Part shown: one piece after another, positions 32,787-45,353 of the stretch
Numbering within the stretch: position 1 is the stretch's first letter
Layout of the letters: the number at the start of each line of letters is the position of its first letter
DNA from: Mycoplasma tauri
Lineage (GTDB): Bacteria > Bacillota_I > Bacilli_A > Mycoplasmatales > Metamycoplasmataceae
Reading direction: 5' to 3'
Assembly (NCBI RefSeq): GCF_016925555.1
Contig: NZ_CP070479.1
Coordinates: 62,001-126,000 of the forward strand
Length of the DNA stretch: 64,000 nucleotides
Position numbers and translations under genes: made by a program
Notes under the pieces: generated by a model
Database searches by the model: none
What the model was told of the DNA's origin: nothing
Seen by the model: only the letters and a program-made list of their open reading frames with translations

Positions 32787-33095
32787 ATATGTTCCAACTT
32801 TCGTAATTTAATTGTAAATATTATACATTTAAAAATTTTATAGTTTTAATGTCCATAAAATTTAACAGTTAAATTATATGTTTTTCTTATTTTTAAAATT
32901 TATGAAAAACACTATAAAACAATCATTTATGTTAGAGCACTTAAATTTTTAACATAATTATTGAATCTAAAAGTATTTATATTTTTTGGTTATTGAAAAA
33001 GCTTTTTTATATTTTTTTAATACTTTTTTTTACAGGCATTTAATTAAATTTATTCTTATTAATTTTTAATAATGTATTATAATTTTTTTACAAAT
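32787..33095. other. AT-rich intergenic region before tRNA-Arg
   Basis: No gene is seen. Near its end TATAAT (about 33074-33079) is the likely promoter of tRNA-Arg(TCT). Confidence 0.5.
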
Positions 33096-33172
33096 GGTCG
33101 CGTAGCTCAGTAGGATAGAGCACAAGCCTTCTAAGCTTGTTGTCAGAGGTTCGAATCCTCTCGTGATCGCCA
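33096..33172 (+). tRNA. tRNA-Arg (anticodon TCT)
   Basis: Acceptor GGTCGCG/CGTGATC (with wobble pairs), anticodon stem CAAGC/GCTTG with loop CTTCTAA, T loop TTCGAAT, and CCA encoded. Confidence 0.95.
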
Positions 33173-33218
33173 TTTTTTTTATTCATTTTCAAAATATAAT
33201 ATTAAAATAGAATTAGAC

Positions 33219-33294
33219 GTTCGCATAGCTCATCAGGTAGAGCACAAGCCTCCTAAGCTTGGGGTGATGGGTTCAATTCCCGTTGCGAACGCCA
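33219..33294 (+). tRNA. tRNA-Arg (anticodon CCT)
   Basis: Acceptor GTTCGCA/TGCGAAC, anticodon stem CAAGC/GCTTG with loop CTCCTAA, T loop TTCAATT, and CCA encoded. A separate TATAAT lies about 20 nt upstream. It shares its anticodon stem and most of the D arm with the preceding tRNA-Arg. Confidence 0.94.
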
Positions 33295-33422
33295 TTTTTT
33301 TATTATTTTTTTAATAATTCACAAAATTGTACTTTTTATATAAAAAGCACATTTTTTAGGAATTTTTAATTTTTGTTAATTTATATTAACTTTTTAATAT
33401 AAAAACATTAAAATTAATTAAT

Positions 33423-34643
33423 ATGAAAAATCTTGCAAATGAATTAAGACCTAAAACTTTGAATGATATTATTGGACAAAAGCAAACTATTAAATTATTA
33501 AAAAAAGTTGCAGAAAAGAAAATACACACAAGTTTTATATTTTTTGGTGAATCTGGAACTGGCAAAACATCAACCTCTGTATCATTAGCAAATGATATTG
33601 GTTTAAAATATGATTATTTTAATGCGTCTATTAATAGTAAAAATGAACTAATTAAATTATTAAACGAGAATGAGATATTAATAATTGATGAAATTCATAG
33701 ACTTAATAAAGACAAGCAAGATATATTACTTTCATATTTAGAATTTGACAAAATAATTGTTTATGCAACAACTACTGAAAACCCTTATTTTAGGATAAAT
33801 CCTGCATTAAGAAGCAGGATGCAAATATTACAATTTACTAAACTTAGTGAAGAAGAAATGTTTGAAGGTATTAAATACAATTTAACAAAACATTTTAACA
33901 ATATTGATATGGATGAAACTACAATAAAATCTTTTGTTAAATTATCAAATGGCGACTATAGATCTTGCTTGAACAACTTACAAATGTTAGTTTTAATGAA
34001 CAAAAACAAAAAGATAACAATTGAAGATATAAAATTAATTGTTCCTAATGTGACTTTTTATAGTGATGCAAACTCGTCTTCCCATTATAACAACCTATCA
34101 GCTTTTCATAAATCTTTGAGAGGTTCTGATATTGATGCTGCATTTTATTATGGGGCAATTATTATGAAAAATGGCGATTATCAAGGTCTTTTTAGAAGAC
34201 TTATAGCTTGCGCATATGAAGATGTGGGATTCGCAGAACCGCTTTTACCCACTAGGGTTCAAAATGCTTTAAATGCTGTTGAAACACTAGGGTTTCCAGA
34301 AGCCAGATTACCTTTATATTATGCAATTGCTTCTGTTGCGTTGGCGCCAAAAAGCAATTCTATTTATAAGGCTATTATGAATATTGAGAGTTTTGTGGAC
34401 GCAGGAAATATTTATGAAGTTCCAAAAAAATTAAGGGATGGGCATTATTCTTCAGCAACAAAACTAGGAGATTCTATAGGATATAAGTATCCTCATGATT
34501 TTCCATATAGTTGAGTAAAACAGACTTATTTGCCAAAGGAAATATCCGATAAAGAATTTTTTGAATTATCACAAAATGATATTGAAAAGATTAAAAAATA
34601 TTTTTTAACTATTAAAGAATGAAATAAAGATAAGGAGAAATAA
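33423..34643 (+). CDS. rarA: Replication-associated recombination protein RarA (MgsA)
   Basis: A 406-residue AAA+ ATPase that acts at stalled replication forks. Walker A GESGTGKT is near 42-49, Walker B LIIDEIHR, sensor ATTENPYFRINPALRSR, and the C-terminal MgsA domain has RGSDIDAAFYY and LIACAYEDVGFA. No ribosome-binding site precedes ATG 33423 and a TAAAAT box lies 8 nt before it, suggesting a leaderless transcript. It heads the long run into pheS. Confidence 0.94.
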
Positions 34644-34644
34644 T

Positions 34645-35613
34645 ATGGATAGCAATAATATAAAATGAGAAGAAATTAAGACATTTGAACAATATAAAAA
34701 GCTTAAAAATATGCTTTCATCTCCAGAAAGTGAAATAGAAAAACTTAAGGCAAAAATTAAGACATCTAGTCCACAAGAGAGAAAAGAAATAGGGATAAAA
34801 ATAAGTGAATTAAAGAATTTTTATAATTTAAAATTTGCTGAAATAGAAAAAAGAATCGAAGATGAAAAAAATAATGAAATTATAAACAATGAATTTGTTG
34901 ATGTTACTAAACCGATTAAGCAGTTCGGTTCATTGCACCCAATTACAATTGTCGAACAAAGACTTAGAGATTGATTTACTCAGAATGGTTATTACGAAAC
35001 AATAGGCGGAGAAATTATTGATAATGAATACAATTTTAATCGCTTAAATATTCCTGATGATCACCCTGCTAGAGCAATGCACGACTCATTATATATTAAT
35101 AAAGAGTTATTGCTTAGAACTCATAATACTGGTATAACAGCTTATGAATTAGAAATTAATGCCAATAAGAATATAAACATTTTTGCTATTGGGAAAGTTT
35201 ATCGTAATGATGAAGATGATGCTACTCATTCGCATCAATTTACACAATTAGATTTTGTTAGTGTTGGAACTAGTATAAGTTTTCCTAATTTAATTTGAAC
35301 CTTAAAATCATTGCTTTCTTATGTCTTGGAAGAAGAAATTGAAGTTCGTTTACGTCCTAGTTATTTTCCTTTTACTGAACCTAGTGTTGAAGTTGACATT
35401 AATTACAAAGGAAAATGGATGGAAGTTCTTGGTGCAGGCATGCTTCATCCTGTTGTTATGAAAAAAGCTGGCTATGATGATAAAAAATTTAATGGTTTTG
35501 CAGCTGGCATAGGTATCGAAAGACTTGTGATGATTAAGTATGGAATTAGGGATATTAGACATCTATACAAGAATGATTTAAGGGCTCTGCTTCAATTTAA
35601 AAATGAAAAATAA
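34645..35613 (+). CDS. pheS: Phenylalanyl-tRNA synthetase alpha subunit
   Basis: A 322-residue catalytic subunit of the alpha2-beta2 class II enzyme. Motif 2 ([21 protein letters not shown]) and motif 3 ([13 protein letters not shown]) are present, with HP-containing motif 1 ([13 protein letters not shown]). The N-terminal coiled coil is shorter than in many bacteria. AAGGAG lies in the end of rarA and only 1 nt separates the genes. Confidence 0.96.
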
Positions 35614-36262
35614 ATTTAAAAATTTTCTTGATAATGAGTCAAAAAAAGACTATTTTATAGAGTTATTTAAAAAAATAGCAAATGAAAGAAAAACAAATAA
35701 TGTCTTTCCTGATGATAATTTAATTTTTGAGTCATTAAATTATTGTGAACCTGAAGATATTAAGTTGATTATTTTAGGACAGGATCCTTATTACACTAAA
35801 GGATATGCAGATGGTCTAGCATTTAGTTCAGCTATTGATAAATGTCCAAAAAGTTTATCTAACATAATTAAAGAACTTAAAAAAGATTATCCAATGTCAA
35901 TCATAAATACTTATAGTTTAAAATCATGAGCAAAAAATGGCGTTTTACTTTTAAATACAATTTTGACAGTTAATGAAAATAAACCAAAGAGTCATGCAAA
36001 CTTCGGGTGAGAAATTTTTGTCAAAAACTTACTAAGTTTCATTTTGAAAGTTAACAAAAAAGCTATTTTTGGTATATGAGGTAATGAAGCTTTAAAAGTA
36101 GTTAAGAATATTGTTGACTCAGAAAGAATTATTTATTTATCACATCCATCTCCATTTTCATATGATAAAGGTCGCAATAGTTTCAAAGATTCAAGTTTTT
36201 TTAAGAAAGTTAATGAAAAATTAGAAAATGATCCAATTAATTTTGATATTAGAAAGGAATAA
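35603..36262 (+). CDS. ung: Uracil-DNA glycosylase
   Basis: A 219-residue enzyme that removes uracil from DNA. The water-activating loop [17 protein letters not shown] is at about 59, and the Leu/His loop is SHPSPFS. The gene sits between pheS and pheT, overlapping pheS by 11 nt; such an insertion between phe genes is notable. Repair of deaminated cytosine fits the AT-rich genome but is not a special inference. Confidence 0.95.
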
Positions 36263-36264
36263 AT

Positions 36265-38442
36265 ATGATTATTTCACTTAGAGAATTAAATAAATATTTA
36301 CCTAACATTAAGCTTGATACAACAGTAGAAAAGGCAATTAATAATTTAGGATATGAAGTTGAATATATAACCAAATTTAGCGATGTTTCAGGAGTTCAAT
36401 TTGGAAAAATTATTGATGTTCAAAAAAATGTTAACAGTAAAAATTTAAGTATTGTTTCATTACAATTAAAGGACAAAATAATTACAATTCAAACTACAGC
36501 AAAAAATGCTAAAAAGGGTTATTTTACAGTTGTTTTTGTTGAAGGTTCTAAAAAAGGAGATTTAACTTTTTCTAAAAAAGAAATAGCTGGAGTTGTATCA
36601 GAAGGAATGTTTGCCGGATATTCAGAACTTGGTTTCGATTCTTCATTATTACCTTTTGATCCCGAAGGAATAATATTACTTGATAAACAAGATGTTTCTT
36701 TAGAAAAAGATCCTATTGAGGCGTTTGAACTAGATGACTATATTATTGATATAACAACACCTGCTAATAGACCAGAAACAAATTCATATTATATTTTAGC
36801 TATGGAACTTGCTGCATATTACAAAACAGATTTTAAGTGATATAACTTGAAACCTAAAGATGGATATAATTTTCGATCAAAGTTAAGAGTTTCTAAGCAG
36901 GAAGCTAACGAATTAACGTTTGTTGAAGCAAAAGTAAATAATTCAAAAACTAGTTTAAGTGATATTTTATTTCTTGCAAAACATAAAATTTCTGCAAAGG
37001 GAATATATCCAGTTGATTTAACAAATATAACAATTTTGGTAACTGGAATGCCTGCTCATGCTTATGATAAAGATAAAATTAGTGGAACAATTTCTTGTGT
37101 AAATTACACAGGAAAAGTTAATATTTTAGGAAATAAAGATGTAGAAGTTAAAGATGTTTTAGCCATCACAGATGCTAAAAAAGTAATTTCATTAGCTTCA
37201 GTTATGGGTTGCGAAGAATCTTCGATTGATGAAAAAAGTTCAAACATTATTTTTGAAGTGGGTGTTTTCAATTCTAAAAAAATTAGAGAAGCAGCAAGAC
37301 AAATTAAAATTGAATCTAATTCATCAACACAAGGCGGAAAATCTTTAAATTCACAAATTGCATATACAGGAATTTCATTTTTAAAATATAGAGCATCTTT
37401 AGATGGGAATTTAGTAAGTCAAATTGTCAATATTCCAAAGGTTAAAAAAGGCAGATCTGTTATTCAAAGTAGAAGAAAATTAGCAATATACTCAAATCGT
37501 GAATTCAAAGATTTAGATGAATTTGATGATGTTGAAAAAACATTAAAGAAAATTGGTTTTTCAATGGACAAAAATAGAGTGATAGCTCCATCATATAGGA
37601 ATGATATTGAAAATTATGAAGATGTAATTGAAGAATATTTTAGATTTTATGGCTATGATAATTTTAAGCCTATTGCACCATTTTTAAAGCCTTATGAAGT
37701 TAATCGTTTAAGCGATAAAAAAGGTCATTTACAGTCAATGGGTTATAATGAAATAAGAACTTTTACTTTAATTAGCAATCAATTAAATATTTTGAATCCA
37801 TTTAATTTTGAAGAAAATGTTCAATTGATGACTTTTGTTTCTAAAGAAAGAGAGGTTATAAGAAATTCAATAATTACATCTATGCTTGAATCAGCTGATT
37901 ATAATATTAAAAGAAAAATTAACAATTTATCACTGTTTGAATATGGAATGATAAATTATAATAATTTTGTTTATGGTTTATTATCAAATCAAAAAGATTT
38001 CTTTGAAATGAAACAGGATATTTGTAACTTCTTAAAAACAGATAAACTTGAATTTTTACCTTTTAAAGATAATGAAAATATTCATCCTAATGTTTCTGCT
38101 AAAATTTACCACAATAACAATTTTATAGGATGAATAGGAAAAGTAAACCCAAAAATAGGCTCAACTGAATTTTGAGTAGCTGAATTTAAAGATATTTATA
38201 AACCATCTCAAATAACATTTAATGAATACAATTCTGATCCGCTTAAAAATATAGATCTAACTTTTGAATTAAATTCTCACGATAATATTAATTCAAAAAT
38301 TAAGGAAATTGAGCAAGTAAGTGATTCGTTCTTTGTTCAGCAAATTGATGATTACAAACACGGAAATAAAAGAAATGTCACATTAAGAATAACTGGAACA
38401 AGTGAACAAATCGAAAAAATTAATAATAAATTTAATAAATAA
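36265..38442 (+). CDS. pheT: Phenylalanyl-tRNA synthetase beta subunit
   Basis: A 725-residue beta subunit. It has an N-terminal EMAP-like tRNA-binding region (about 40-150, [10 protein letters not shown]...), B3/B4 editing domain, B5, the catalytic-like core ([18 protein letters not shown]) and a short C-terminal anticodon-binding domain. The gene starts 2 nt after ung, with AAAGGA upstream. Several TGA codons encode Trp. Confidence 0.95.
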
Positions 38443-38458
38443 TATGGAGGAAATTTTT

Positions 38459-39721
38459 ATGTACAAGAAAGTTAAATTATTTGATAAAGAAATTGAAAAA
38501 GCAATCAATAAAGAAATAAAGAGACAAAATTTACATATAGAATTAATTGCCTCAGAAAACTATGTAAGTAATGATGTGCTAAATGCTACAGGTAGTGTTT
38601 TAACAAATAAATATGGAGAAGGATATCCTGAAAAAAGATACTATGGTGGTTGTGAAAATGTTGATGTTGTTGAAACATTAGCTATAGAAAGACTTAAGAA
38701 ATTATTTGGTGTTAAGTATGCTAATGTTCAACCATATTCAGGCTCAGTTGCTAATGCAGCTGCTCTTGCATCAGTTGCTAATCAAGGGGACAAAATTATG
38801 GGTCTAGCGCTTTCTTCTGGCGGACACCTTTCTCATGGTTACAAAATTAGTTTTAGTGGTATTTTTTATGAATCAGTAACTTACACAGTTGACGAAAACG
38901 GTTTTTTGAATTATGATGAAATTAAAAAAATTGCTATTAAAGAAAAACCAAAAGTAATTATCTGTGGATATTCTGCTTATCAAAGAATTGTAGATTTTAA
39001 AAAATTTAGAGAAATAGCAGATGCTTGCGGCGCCAAATTAATGGCTGATATTGCTCATATTGCAGGTTTAATTGTTGCTGGTGTTCATCCTTCTCCTGTT
39101 GGTTATGCCGACATTATTACATCGACCACACACAAAACATTGCGTGGTGCTCGTGGTGGTGTAATAATGACAAATGACGATGAAATTGCTAAAAAAATTG
39201 CTAGATGAGTATTCCCAGGATATCAAGGGGGGCCATTATTTCATTCTATAGCTGGCAAAGCAGTTGCTTTTTATGAAGCGCTTAAACCAGAATTTAAAGA
39301 ATATGCCAGAAATATAGTAAAAAATGCCAAATCATTTGCAGAATCGTTCATTAAAAGAGGAGCATCAATAGTATCGGGAGGCACAGATAATCACTTATTT
39401 ACATTAAATGTTAATAAATCTTATGGAATTACTGGTTTAGAAGCAGAGAAAATACTTGAAAAATTCAACATAGCAGTTAATAAAAATACAATTCCTTTTG
39501 ATACCCTTTCACCTGCTGTTACTTCTGGTATTAGAATGGGTGCGGCAGCTATGACATCTAGAAATTTCACAAAATGGGATGAATTAGCCTCAATAATAGA
39601 TGAAATTTTAAGAAATTACGCCTATATTAAATCTAAAAAATATTCAAAAGATAGATTAAAAGAATTAAAAAACCAAATAATAGAATTAACAAAAGAATTT
39701 CCAATTATTTCTAATTATTAA
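38459..39721 (+). CDS. glyA: Serine hydroxymethyltransferase
   Basis: A 420-residue PLP enzyme that interconverts serine and glycine and feeds one-carbon units to folate. The PLP lysine is K226 in [22 protein letters not shown] at the N-terminus and ADIAHIAGL are typical. GGAGG is 9 nt before ATG 38459. It starts 16 nt after pheT. Confidence 0.96.
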
Positions 39722-39744
39722 TATTGACAATAATGGAGGTCATT

Positions 39745-40686
39745 ATGGGTAAATTATTTCCTAATATCCAACCATATGAAAAAGGCTATTTAAGAACAAG
39801 AGATAATTTGCATGAAATTTATTATGAAATATTAGGCAACCCTAATGGTTTTCCTGTCCTTTATGTTCATGGCGGACCTGGTGCTGGAGCAAGCAAAGAT
39901 AATAGAAGAATTTTTGACCCTAAATTCTATAAAATAGTTATTTTTGATCAAAGAGGATGTGGCGAAAGTAAGCCATCAATGTCGCTAGAAAATAATACTA
40001 CATGGCATTTAGTTGATGATATTGAATTAATTAGAGAACATTGTAATATTGATAAATGAATATTACTTGGTGGATCATGAGGAACTACATTATCTCTTTG
40101 CTATGCTATTAAATATCCAAATAGAGTTAGAACAATGGTGTTACGTGGAGTATTTTTAGCCAGAAAAAAAGATTTATTAGAACTTTATCAAGAAGGAACT
40201 AGTTATTTTAATCCCATAGACTTTCAAAGATATATTTCTCTTGTTCCTGAAAAGTATAGAAATGATGTAATTTCTTATTATCACTATATGATGCACGAGG
40301 GTAATGAGAAATTAAAAGAAAAAGCATTAATTGAATGAGCTAGATGAGAATCAGTAAATTCAAAAATTAACAAACCAGAGTTTAAAACTGATGATTTAAA
40401 ATCAATCTTTGAAATAGCATTAATAGAAAATCATTACTTTTTTAATAATTGTTTTTTTGAAGAAAATTACATATTGAATAATGTTGATAAAATAAAAAAC
40501 ATTCAAACCTATATAATTCATGGTGCACATGATCTTATTTGTTGACCTGAAGGTGCATATTTGTTACATAAGCAGCTTAATAATTCAGAGTTGAATTTCA
40601 TAAATGAAGCAGGTCATTCACAATGGGAAGATAAAATTTTGTCCAAAATAATTGATATATTTGAGAATTTAAAAAAACATTTATAA
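39745..40686 (+). CDS. pip: Proline iminopeptidase
   Basis: A 313-residue alpha/beta hydrolase that removes N-terminal proline from peptides. The oxyanion motif HGGPGAGAS is near 42-50, the nucleophile is S111 in GGSWGTTLSL, the Asp is in HGAHDLICW and the His in NEAGHSQWE. GGAGG precedes the ATG. Peptide use suits an organism dependent on imported peptides. Confidence 0.94.
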
Positions 40687-40705
40687 GGTTGTAAATAAGA
40701 ATAAT

Positions 40706-41860
40706 ATGGAAAATTTAAAAAAATATTTTGCTCTTTCAAAGAAAATTACTTATCTAGATAATGCTGCTTTAACATTAAAACCACAGAGCTCAATAGAAGC
40801 TTTGAACAATTTTTATACAAATTATTCAATTAGTTCCAGAACTAGAGACACACCTATAGGGATAAAAGTGAATGAGGAAATTAGTTCATTAAGAAAAAAT
40901 ATTGCTAATTTAATTAACTCTAAACCAGAAGAAGTAATTTTTACATCAGGCACAACTGATTCTATAAATAAGTGTGCAGCCATGCTTAAGAAAATATTAA
41001 AAAAAGATCATGAATTATTACTTAGTGCTTATAATCACTCTTCAAATATAACTCCATGAATAAAATTAGCAGATGAATTAAATGTAACTATTAAAATAGT
41101 TGACGATAATTTAATTGATAGTATAAATAGCAAGACAAAAATTATTGCTTTTTCTCAACTTAGTAACAATTACAACATTAAATATGACATGGAGAAAATA
41201 TACAAAAAAGCAAATGAAATAGGTGCAATCGTAATAAATGATGCAGCTCAAGCTATAGTGTATGAACCTGTTAACTTTTATAATAGTCATATAGTTGTTT
41301 TTAGTTCAAATAAATTTTATGGGCCAACTGGTTTTGGGGCATTAATAATTAAAGAAAATTTACTTAAACACTTAAAACCTTCTACATTTGGCGGCGGATC
41401 CACATTGTCTATAGATTCTAATAATAATTGTTATTTTCAAAATGGAATTGAAGCATTTGAACCTGGGACACCAAATTTATCTGCAATATTTATGTTCAAC
41501 GAATCATTAAATTTTTTTAAGAATAAGATAGGGTATGATTTAACTAAGAAAAAAATAGAAAAACTTAGTTCATATGCATATGAAAAATTATCTAAATTAG
41601 AAAATATTGAATTGTATACATCAAAAAACTCACATATAATTTTGTTCAATGTTAAAGGTATTAATGCTCAAGATGTGGCCCATTATTTAGGGACTAAAAA
41701 TATTTATGTCAGGGCTGGATTATTTTGTGCTTTATACTTAAAAAATATCAAGTCTGTGAATTCATATGTAAGGATTTCATTAGCTGTTTATAATGATGAA
41801 GAAGATATTGATAACTTAGTTAAAGAACTTGAAAAAGGGGGAGATTTCCTTGTCTTATAA
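40706..41860 (+). CDS. sufS: Cysteine desulfurase (SufS type)
   Basis: A 384-residue PLP enzyme that removes sulfur from cysteine as a persulfide. The PLP lysine is K203 in SSNKFYGPTG and the catalytic Cys is C340 in VRAGLFCALY. It precedes sufU, its sulfur acceptor, with an 11-nt overlap of the two frames. No other suf gene (sufBCD) lies here, as usual in mollicutes. Confidence 0.94.
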
Positions 41861-42275
41861 TTTTGAAGAAAAAAGAAACATAATAATGAACCATTATTTA
41901 AAACCAAATAATAGGAAAGAAGTTAATGAAAAGAAAATTGTTTCTTTTAGTAACTCATGTGGTGATGAGTTAGTTGCAGATTATTCAATTGAAGATGGAG
42001 TTTTAAAAGATATTCATTTCATGGGAAGCGGATGTGCATATTTTGTATCTTCATCAGATATGTTATGTGATTATTTAAAAGGACGCAGAGTTTCTGAATG
42101 TATCTTTTTAATAGATGAATTTGAAAAAATAATTCATTCAAAAGAATCCACAAATGAAATGGAAAAAATGGGTGAATTAAATGTCTTTTTAAATGTTAAA
42201 AAACATTCAAATAGGTTAGATTGTGTTCAAATGCTATCAAAACCACTTAAAGAAAAGCTACAAAATGAAGGATAG
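41850..42275 (+). CDS. sufU: Fe-S cluster assembly / sulfur acceptor protein SufU
   Basis: A 141-residue zinc-type scaffold or sulfur acceptor. The metal ligands C37, D39 (NSCGDE), C62 (GSGCAYF) and C125 (RLDCVQML) are all conserved. I chose TTG 41850 because GGGGGAG lies 7 nt upstream; this start gives MSYNFEEKR. The frame overlaps sufS by 11 nt and dinB by 11 nt. Confidence 0.92.
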   Translation: MSYNFEEKRNIIMNHYLKPNNRKEVNEKKIVSFSNSCGDELVADYSIEDGVLKDIHFMGSGCAYFVSSSDMLCDYLKGRRVSECIFLIDEFEKIIHSKESTNEMEKMGELNVFLNVKKHSNRLDCVQMLSKPLKEKLQNEG

Positions 42276-43503
42276 TAGAATAATATTTCATATAGATTTT
42301 GACTCATATTTTGTTAGTGCCCATAGGTCTAAAAATACAAATTTAAAGAATTGGCCTGTAGCTGTTTCTAAGGATTTAGATAATTCAATTTGCACAAGTA
42401 TTTCTTATGAACTTAAAAATTTAGGAATCAAAGTTGGTTGGCCAAAATACATGATAATAAAAAAGGCTCCTAAAACTATTTTTGTAAAGCCAGATTTTAC
42501 ACTTTACACAACAATTTCAAATAATATTTTTGACTATTTATCTAAAAAATATACTAAAAATATTGAAGTTTCATCAATTGATGAATGCTGAATGGATGTT
42601 ACTGATGTTTTGAAAGGTTTAGATCCAGTTGTATTTGCTAGAAAAATACAATATGATGTTTTAAAAAAATTTGACATACCTATATCAATTGGTATTTCAC
42701 ATACTAAATGAGCAGCTAAAATTTCATCAGATTTAGCAAAACCATTTGGTGTCAAATATGTAAATACACAATCTGAATTAGAAAATTATATTTGACCATT
42801 AGATATAATTGATTACTATGGCATAGGTGAGAAAACTGCAATAAGGTTAAGAAAAATTGGCATAAAGACAATTTCTAATCTTGCAAGATCCAGTGCTCTA
42901 GATGTTGATCTTTATAAAATTTTTAAATCTAGACTGAAAAATTATATAGATGAGGCAAACGGTAATGGGAGCGACAAACTCGAATATTCACATAATGAGT
43001 TAAAGAATATTGGTCATGAATTGACTTTCGCAAAATATAATATTGATGATAGACATGAAATACACAAAATTATCAAAGATTTAGTTATTAAGGTTTGCCA
43101 TAGAGCAAAAAATAGGAATATTATTGGTAGCACCTTAACTATTGTTATTAAAAATACAACTAAATCATGGACATCTAAACAAAAAAAGATAAGTAAGCCT
43201 TCTAATGATGAAAATTTTATTTACAACAGTGCAATAAATTTATTTGATGAATATTGAAATGAACAACCAATTAAAGGTGTTGGAGTTCGTTTAACAAATT
43301 TGATAGATGAATTTAATTATTATAAACAGCTATCAATTTTTGAAAATGATCATGAAAAATCTCAAAAAATAGCAGTAAATGACATTATAAATCATATAAA
43401 TTTAAACCAAGAAAAGGAAATTTTAAAAACTGGGTATCAAGTTTTAAGAGAAAAAACAAAAAAATCAATTCAAAATAGATTTTTAGAAGAAGACGTTCAT
43501 TAA
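42265..43503 (+). CDS. dinB: Y-family DNA polymerase (DinB/UvrX-like)
   Basis: A 412-residue translesion polymerase. Metal-binding D11 (FHIDFDSYF) and D106-E107 (SSIDECWMDVT) form the active site. Palm, fingers, thumb with helix-hairpin-helix (YYGIGEKTAIRLRKIGI) and the little finger domain follow. It lies downstream of sufU with overlapping frames; the ribosome site is weak, so translation is probably coupled. Confidence 0.92.
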
Positions 43504-43513
43504 AGGGAGAAAA

Positions 43514-44611
43514 ATGAAAATAGGATTATTTGGTGGGTCTTTTAACCCTGTTCACAATGGACATATAAAAATTGCTGAATATGCTTATAAAAATATAGGT
43601 TTAGACAAAATTTATTTTATACCAACAGCAGTCAGCCCATTTAAAAAGAATAATAAAGTTGCTAAGAATGAAGATAGAGTTAACATGTTGGAGTTAGCGC
43701 TTGAAGATTCTAAAATGAATTATGAAGTTTCTCATTTTGAACTTAAGCGTGGGGGTGTGAGTTACACATTTGAAACAATAAGATACTTTAAACAAAAATT
43801 CCCAAATGATGAATTATTTTTTATTATGGGATCAGATCTTTTACCTAAATTTCACAAATGAGAATATGTTGATGAAATGACACAAAAATGTAAGTTTGTC
43901 GTTTATAAAAGAACAAAAAATATTAACAAAATTAATGTAAAAAAATTTAATTTATTGTTAATGAACAATCCTATTACAAATGAATCTTCAACAGACATTC
44001 GTTCAGGACAGTTAAATCAAACTTGTTTAAAAGTTAACCAATATATTGGAAATAATTTTTTGTATGCTAATGAAATTATTCACTCAATATTAAGCGCTAG
44101 ACGTGCTAAACATTGTGTTGCTACAGCTGAATTTGCAGCAAAATTAGCTAAAAGTTTTAAATATGATGCAAAAATTGCTTATTATGCAGGATTATTTCAT
44201 GATATATGTAAAGAAATGAATGAAGATTCTTTTAGGAATTTTTTAGGTCAATTTTACTTTGATATAAATGATAAAAATAAATATCCTTTTCACAAGTTGC
44301 ACCAAATGGCAGGAGCTCATTGAGTCAGAGACATATATATGAATGAGAATAAAGATATTTTTAATGCCATTTATATTCATACAACTTTATCGCCTGAGCT
44401 TAGTGTTCTTGATAAAATAATATTTATAGCTGATAAGATTTGTGATGGAAGAGCATTTGATGGAGTTCAAAAACTAAGAAAAATTGCTTTAGAAAATTTT
44501 GATGAAGGTTTTAAAGAAGTTGTCCGCAGAACTTATCATTATAATTTGGAAAAAGGTGTCAAATTCACAATTGAACAATTAAATGTTTATAATAAATGAA
44601 TGAAAGATTAA
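43514..44611 (+). CDS. nadD: NadD-HD fusion: nicotinate-nucleotide adenylyltransferase with HD domain
   Basis: A 365-residue fusion. The N-terminal half has GGSFNPVHNGH at 8-18 and ESSTDIRSG near the end of the domain, hallmarks of NadD. The C-terminal half is a YqeK-type HD domain: RRAKHCVATAEFA, then YYAGLFHDICKEM, and later VLDKIIFIADKI. In other mollicutes the same fusion is known. YqeK-type enzymes cleave Ap4A, so the second half may act on that. The gene starts 10 nt after dinB, with AAAGGGAG upstream. Confidence 0.93.
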
Positions 44612-44612
44612 A

Positions 44613-45353
44613 ATGAAAAATTTAATAAGGGTACAAAAAATAATAGCACAGTCTGGTATTGCATCAAGGCGTGCTGCAGAGCAATTAATTATTGAAGGAA
44701 AAGTGTTAATTAATGGCAAAAAAGCATTGCTTGGTGATAAAGCTTCCTTTGATGATGAAATAAAAGTGAATAATAAAATTATTCATGTTTCTAATTCAAA
44801 AAATTTTATTTATATCCTATTAAATAAGCCAAAAAATACAATTACCACTGTTAAAGATCCTAATGGAAGAAAAACTGTGATAGATTTAATTGAAACTAAA
44901 GAAAGGATTGTTCCAGTTGGCAGGTTAGATAGAGATACTACAGGTGCGCTTCTTTTAACAACTGATTATGAATTAGTTAATAAATTAACACATCCTAGAT
45001 ATGAAATACAAAGAACATATAGAGTTAGGATAGACGAACCATTGTCTCTTAGAAAATTTAAAGAATTAAATTCAGGAGTTATTGTTAATGGAAAAATGAG
45101 TTATCAAATAGTTGATCAAGTAGAAACTAAAAGTTATCTTGTAACTTTGCATGTTGGATCATACCATCATGTAAAAAAATTGTTTGAATCAATAGGGCAT
45201 AAAGTTATTAACTTAAAAAGAGTTAGTTTTGCAAATTTAAATGTTGAAAAAATGCAAGAAGGAAGTTATAGAGCCTTAAGCTTTAAGGAATTAAAAGATT
45301 TAAAATCCTTAATAAAAATGCAAGAGTTAAAATGAGAAAAAAAACAAAACTAA
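44613..45353 (+). CDS. rluB: Pseudouridine synthase of the RsuA/RluB family
   Basis: A 246-residue enzyme. It has an S4 RNA-binding domain (RVQKIIAQSGIASRRAAE) and the catalytic domain with D106 in VGRLDRDTTGALLLT. It modifies a uridine in rRNA, 23S if it is true RluB. The last codons (including a TGA read as Trp) overlap the start of the next gene by 22 nt. Confidence 0.9.

Noticed and set aside
38402-38458. Earlier start for glyA at 38402
   Set aside because: It lies inside pheT without a ribosome site; GGAGG precedes ATG 38459.
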